Part shown: positions 14,720 through 15,134 of the stretch, one piece after another | How the letters are laid out: the number at the start of each line of letters is the position of its first letter | Numbering within the stretch: position 1 is the first letter of the stretch | Assembly: GCA_022013205.1 (NCBI GenBank) | Contig: JAKLQT010000007.1 | Location: forward strand, 1-15,134 | DNA from: Candidatus Omnitrophota bacterium | GTDB lineage: Bacteria > Omnitrophota > Gorgyraeia > B26-G9 | Length of the DNA: 15,134 bases | Direction of reading: 5' to 3' | Translations under genes and position numbers: made by a program | The notes under the pieces: generated by a model | The model's database searches: none | Seen by the model: only the letters and a program-made list of their open reading frames with translations | What the model was told of the DNA's origin: nothing

Positions 14720-14793
14720 TGGGCCCACGAGGACTCGAACCTCGGACCAAGAGATTATGAGTCTCCTGCTCTAACCAACTGAGCTATGGGCCC
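14717..14793 (-). tRNA. tRNA with CAT anticodon, probably tRNA-Ile2 (else elongator Met), CCA encoded
   Basis: Full cloverleaf on the minus strand: acceptor GGGCCCA/TGGGCCC, D-arm GCTC-AGTTGGTTA-GAGC, anticodon stem GGAGA/TCTCT with loop CTCATAA, T-arm CGAGG-TTCGAGT-CCTCG, then ACCA at 14720-14717. The body (AGCAGG.GACTCATAATC.CTTGGTC) is much closer to E. coli tRNA-Ile2 than to elongator tRNA-Met. I therefore infer a lysidine-modified tRNA reading AUA codons, made functional by TilS. A generic annotation would call it tRNA-Met. It is not an initiator: it lacks the three G-C pairs at the base of the anticodon stem. Confidence 0.9.
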
Positions 14794-14810
14794 CAAAAAT
14801 AGTAATATAA

Positions 14811-14839
14811 AATATATCAGAATTACAGAGGTAAGTCAA
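14811..14839 (-). promoter_or_regulatory. Sigma70-type promoter of the tRNA operon
   Basis: The minus strand has TTGACT (14839-14834), a 17-base spacer and TATATT (14816-14811), with the start expected near 14804, eleven bases before tRNA-Ile2. It may also drive the zinc-ribbon, RNase HI and rnpB genes, because no stronger promoter lies between. Confidence 0.65.
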
Positions 14840-14902
14840 GAATTAGTATGTAACCCCAACTCCTAGATAGAAAACACGTTTTCTTTGCATATCAAACAAA
14901 CT

Positions 14903-15017
14903 GGAGGAATTGTATTTGCGGATTTAAAGGTTCATTTTGCCAAGGACGAGCAAAATTAATCTTTTCCTCGGAGGCTGGCAGGACTGCCAGCCGAGAATGA
15001 GCAAATGCAATTTCACC
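14903..15017 (+). repeat. Structured palindromic element with two inner hairpins
   Basis: Outer stem 14903-14919 with 15001-15017 (one mismatch, two T-G pairs that are wobbles on the plus strand). Inside are 14935-14940/14950-14955 (TTTTGC/GCAAAA) and 14973-14981/14984-14992 (a 9-bp GC-rich stem, GGCTGGCAG/CTGCCAGCC). The shape matches the 934-1046 element although the sequence differs. It starts 25 bases after the stop of the partial gene at the window edge. The bases 14840-14902 beside it hold nothing I can recognise. Confidence 0.55.
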
Positions 15018-15041
15018 TGGCTGTTGCCCCCTATTTACCTG

Positions 15042-15134
15042 CTAAATAACTTTTTCACCTTTTAAGTGATTACTTAATTCTCTATAACTACTTACTATTC
15101 CTGTCTTAATCGCTCCTTGCTTAATTCTATCTAG
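15042..15134 (-). CDS. C-terminal fragment of an unidentified protein (partial)
   Basis: The minus strand is open from the window edge for 30 codons, ending in TAG at 15044-15042; the other two minus frames stop at once. The residues (including GIVSSYRELSNHLKGEKVI) are helical and charged, as in a real protein end. I do not recognise the family, and 30 codons is too little to exclude chance. Confidence 0.35.
   Translation of the reverse strand, partial: LDRIKQGAIKTGIVSSYRELSNHLKGEKVI

Overview
The window looks like chromosomal DNA of a Gram-negative-type (two-membrane) bacterium of lowish GC. It encodes a complete RND/adaptor/TolC tripartite efflux system. No marker gene fixes the lineage. 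The gene order, the scattered GGCGGG-type hairpins and the zinc-ribbon/RNase HI/rnpB grouping suggest a poorly sampled lineage (Omnitrophota would be my guess, low confidence). All recognisable genes lie on the minus strand, so transcription runs from high to low coordinates.

Right end (about 15134 to 12671), the RNA-metabolism block: the last codons of an unidentified gene, a palindromic element, then a sigma70-like promoter. This is followed by tRNA-Ile2-like (CAT), tRNA-Val (CAC), a 270-base stretch holding a partial copy of the tRNA-Val 3' end, a coiled-coil/zinc-ribbon protein, a small RNase HI and the RNase P RNA gene rnpB. The 5' P1 strand of rnpB lies inside the RNase HI coding sequence. 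Its P19 position carries a 152-nt multi-hairpin domain, and its specificity domain looks reduced.

Middle (12654 to 11569): a membrane-anchored SGNH/GDSL hydrolase starting 17 nt after rnpB.

Left two thirds (11540 to 1251), the efflux operon: a consensus-like promoter, then an AMIN-TolC fusion, a membrane-fusion adaptor and two tandem RND permeases. The first permease carries a cytoplasmic C-terminal winged-helix domain, which is the most unusual protein architecture here. One adaptor and one outer-membrane channel serving two RND genes resembles MdtBC-type heteromeric pumps.

Left end (1162 to 1): a 291-bp imperfect palindrome flanked by an 8-bp direct repeat (MITE-like) sits between an extended -10 promoter and the start codon of a UvrD/AddA-like helicase that runs off the window.
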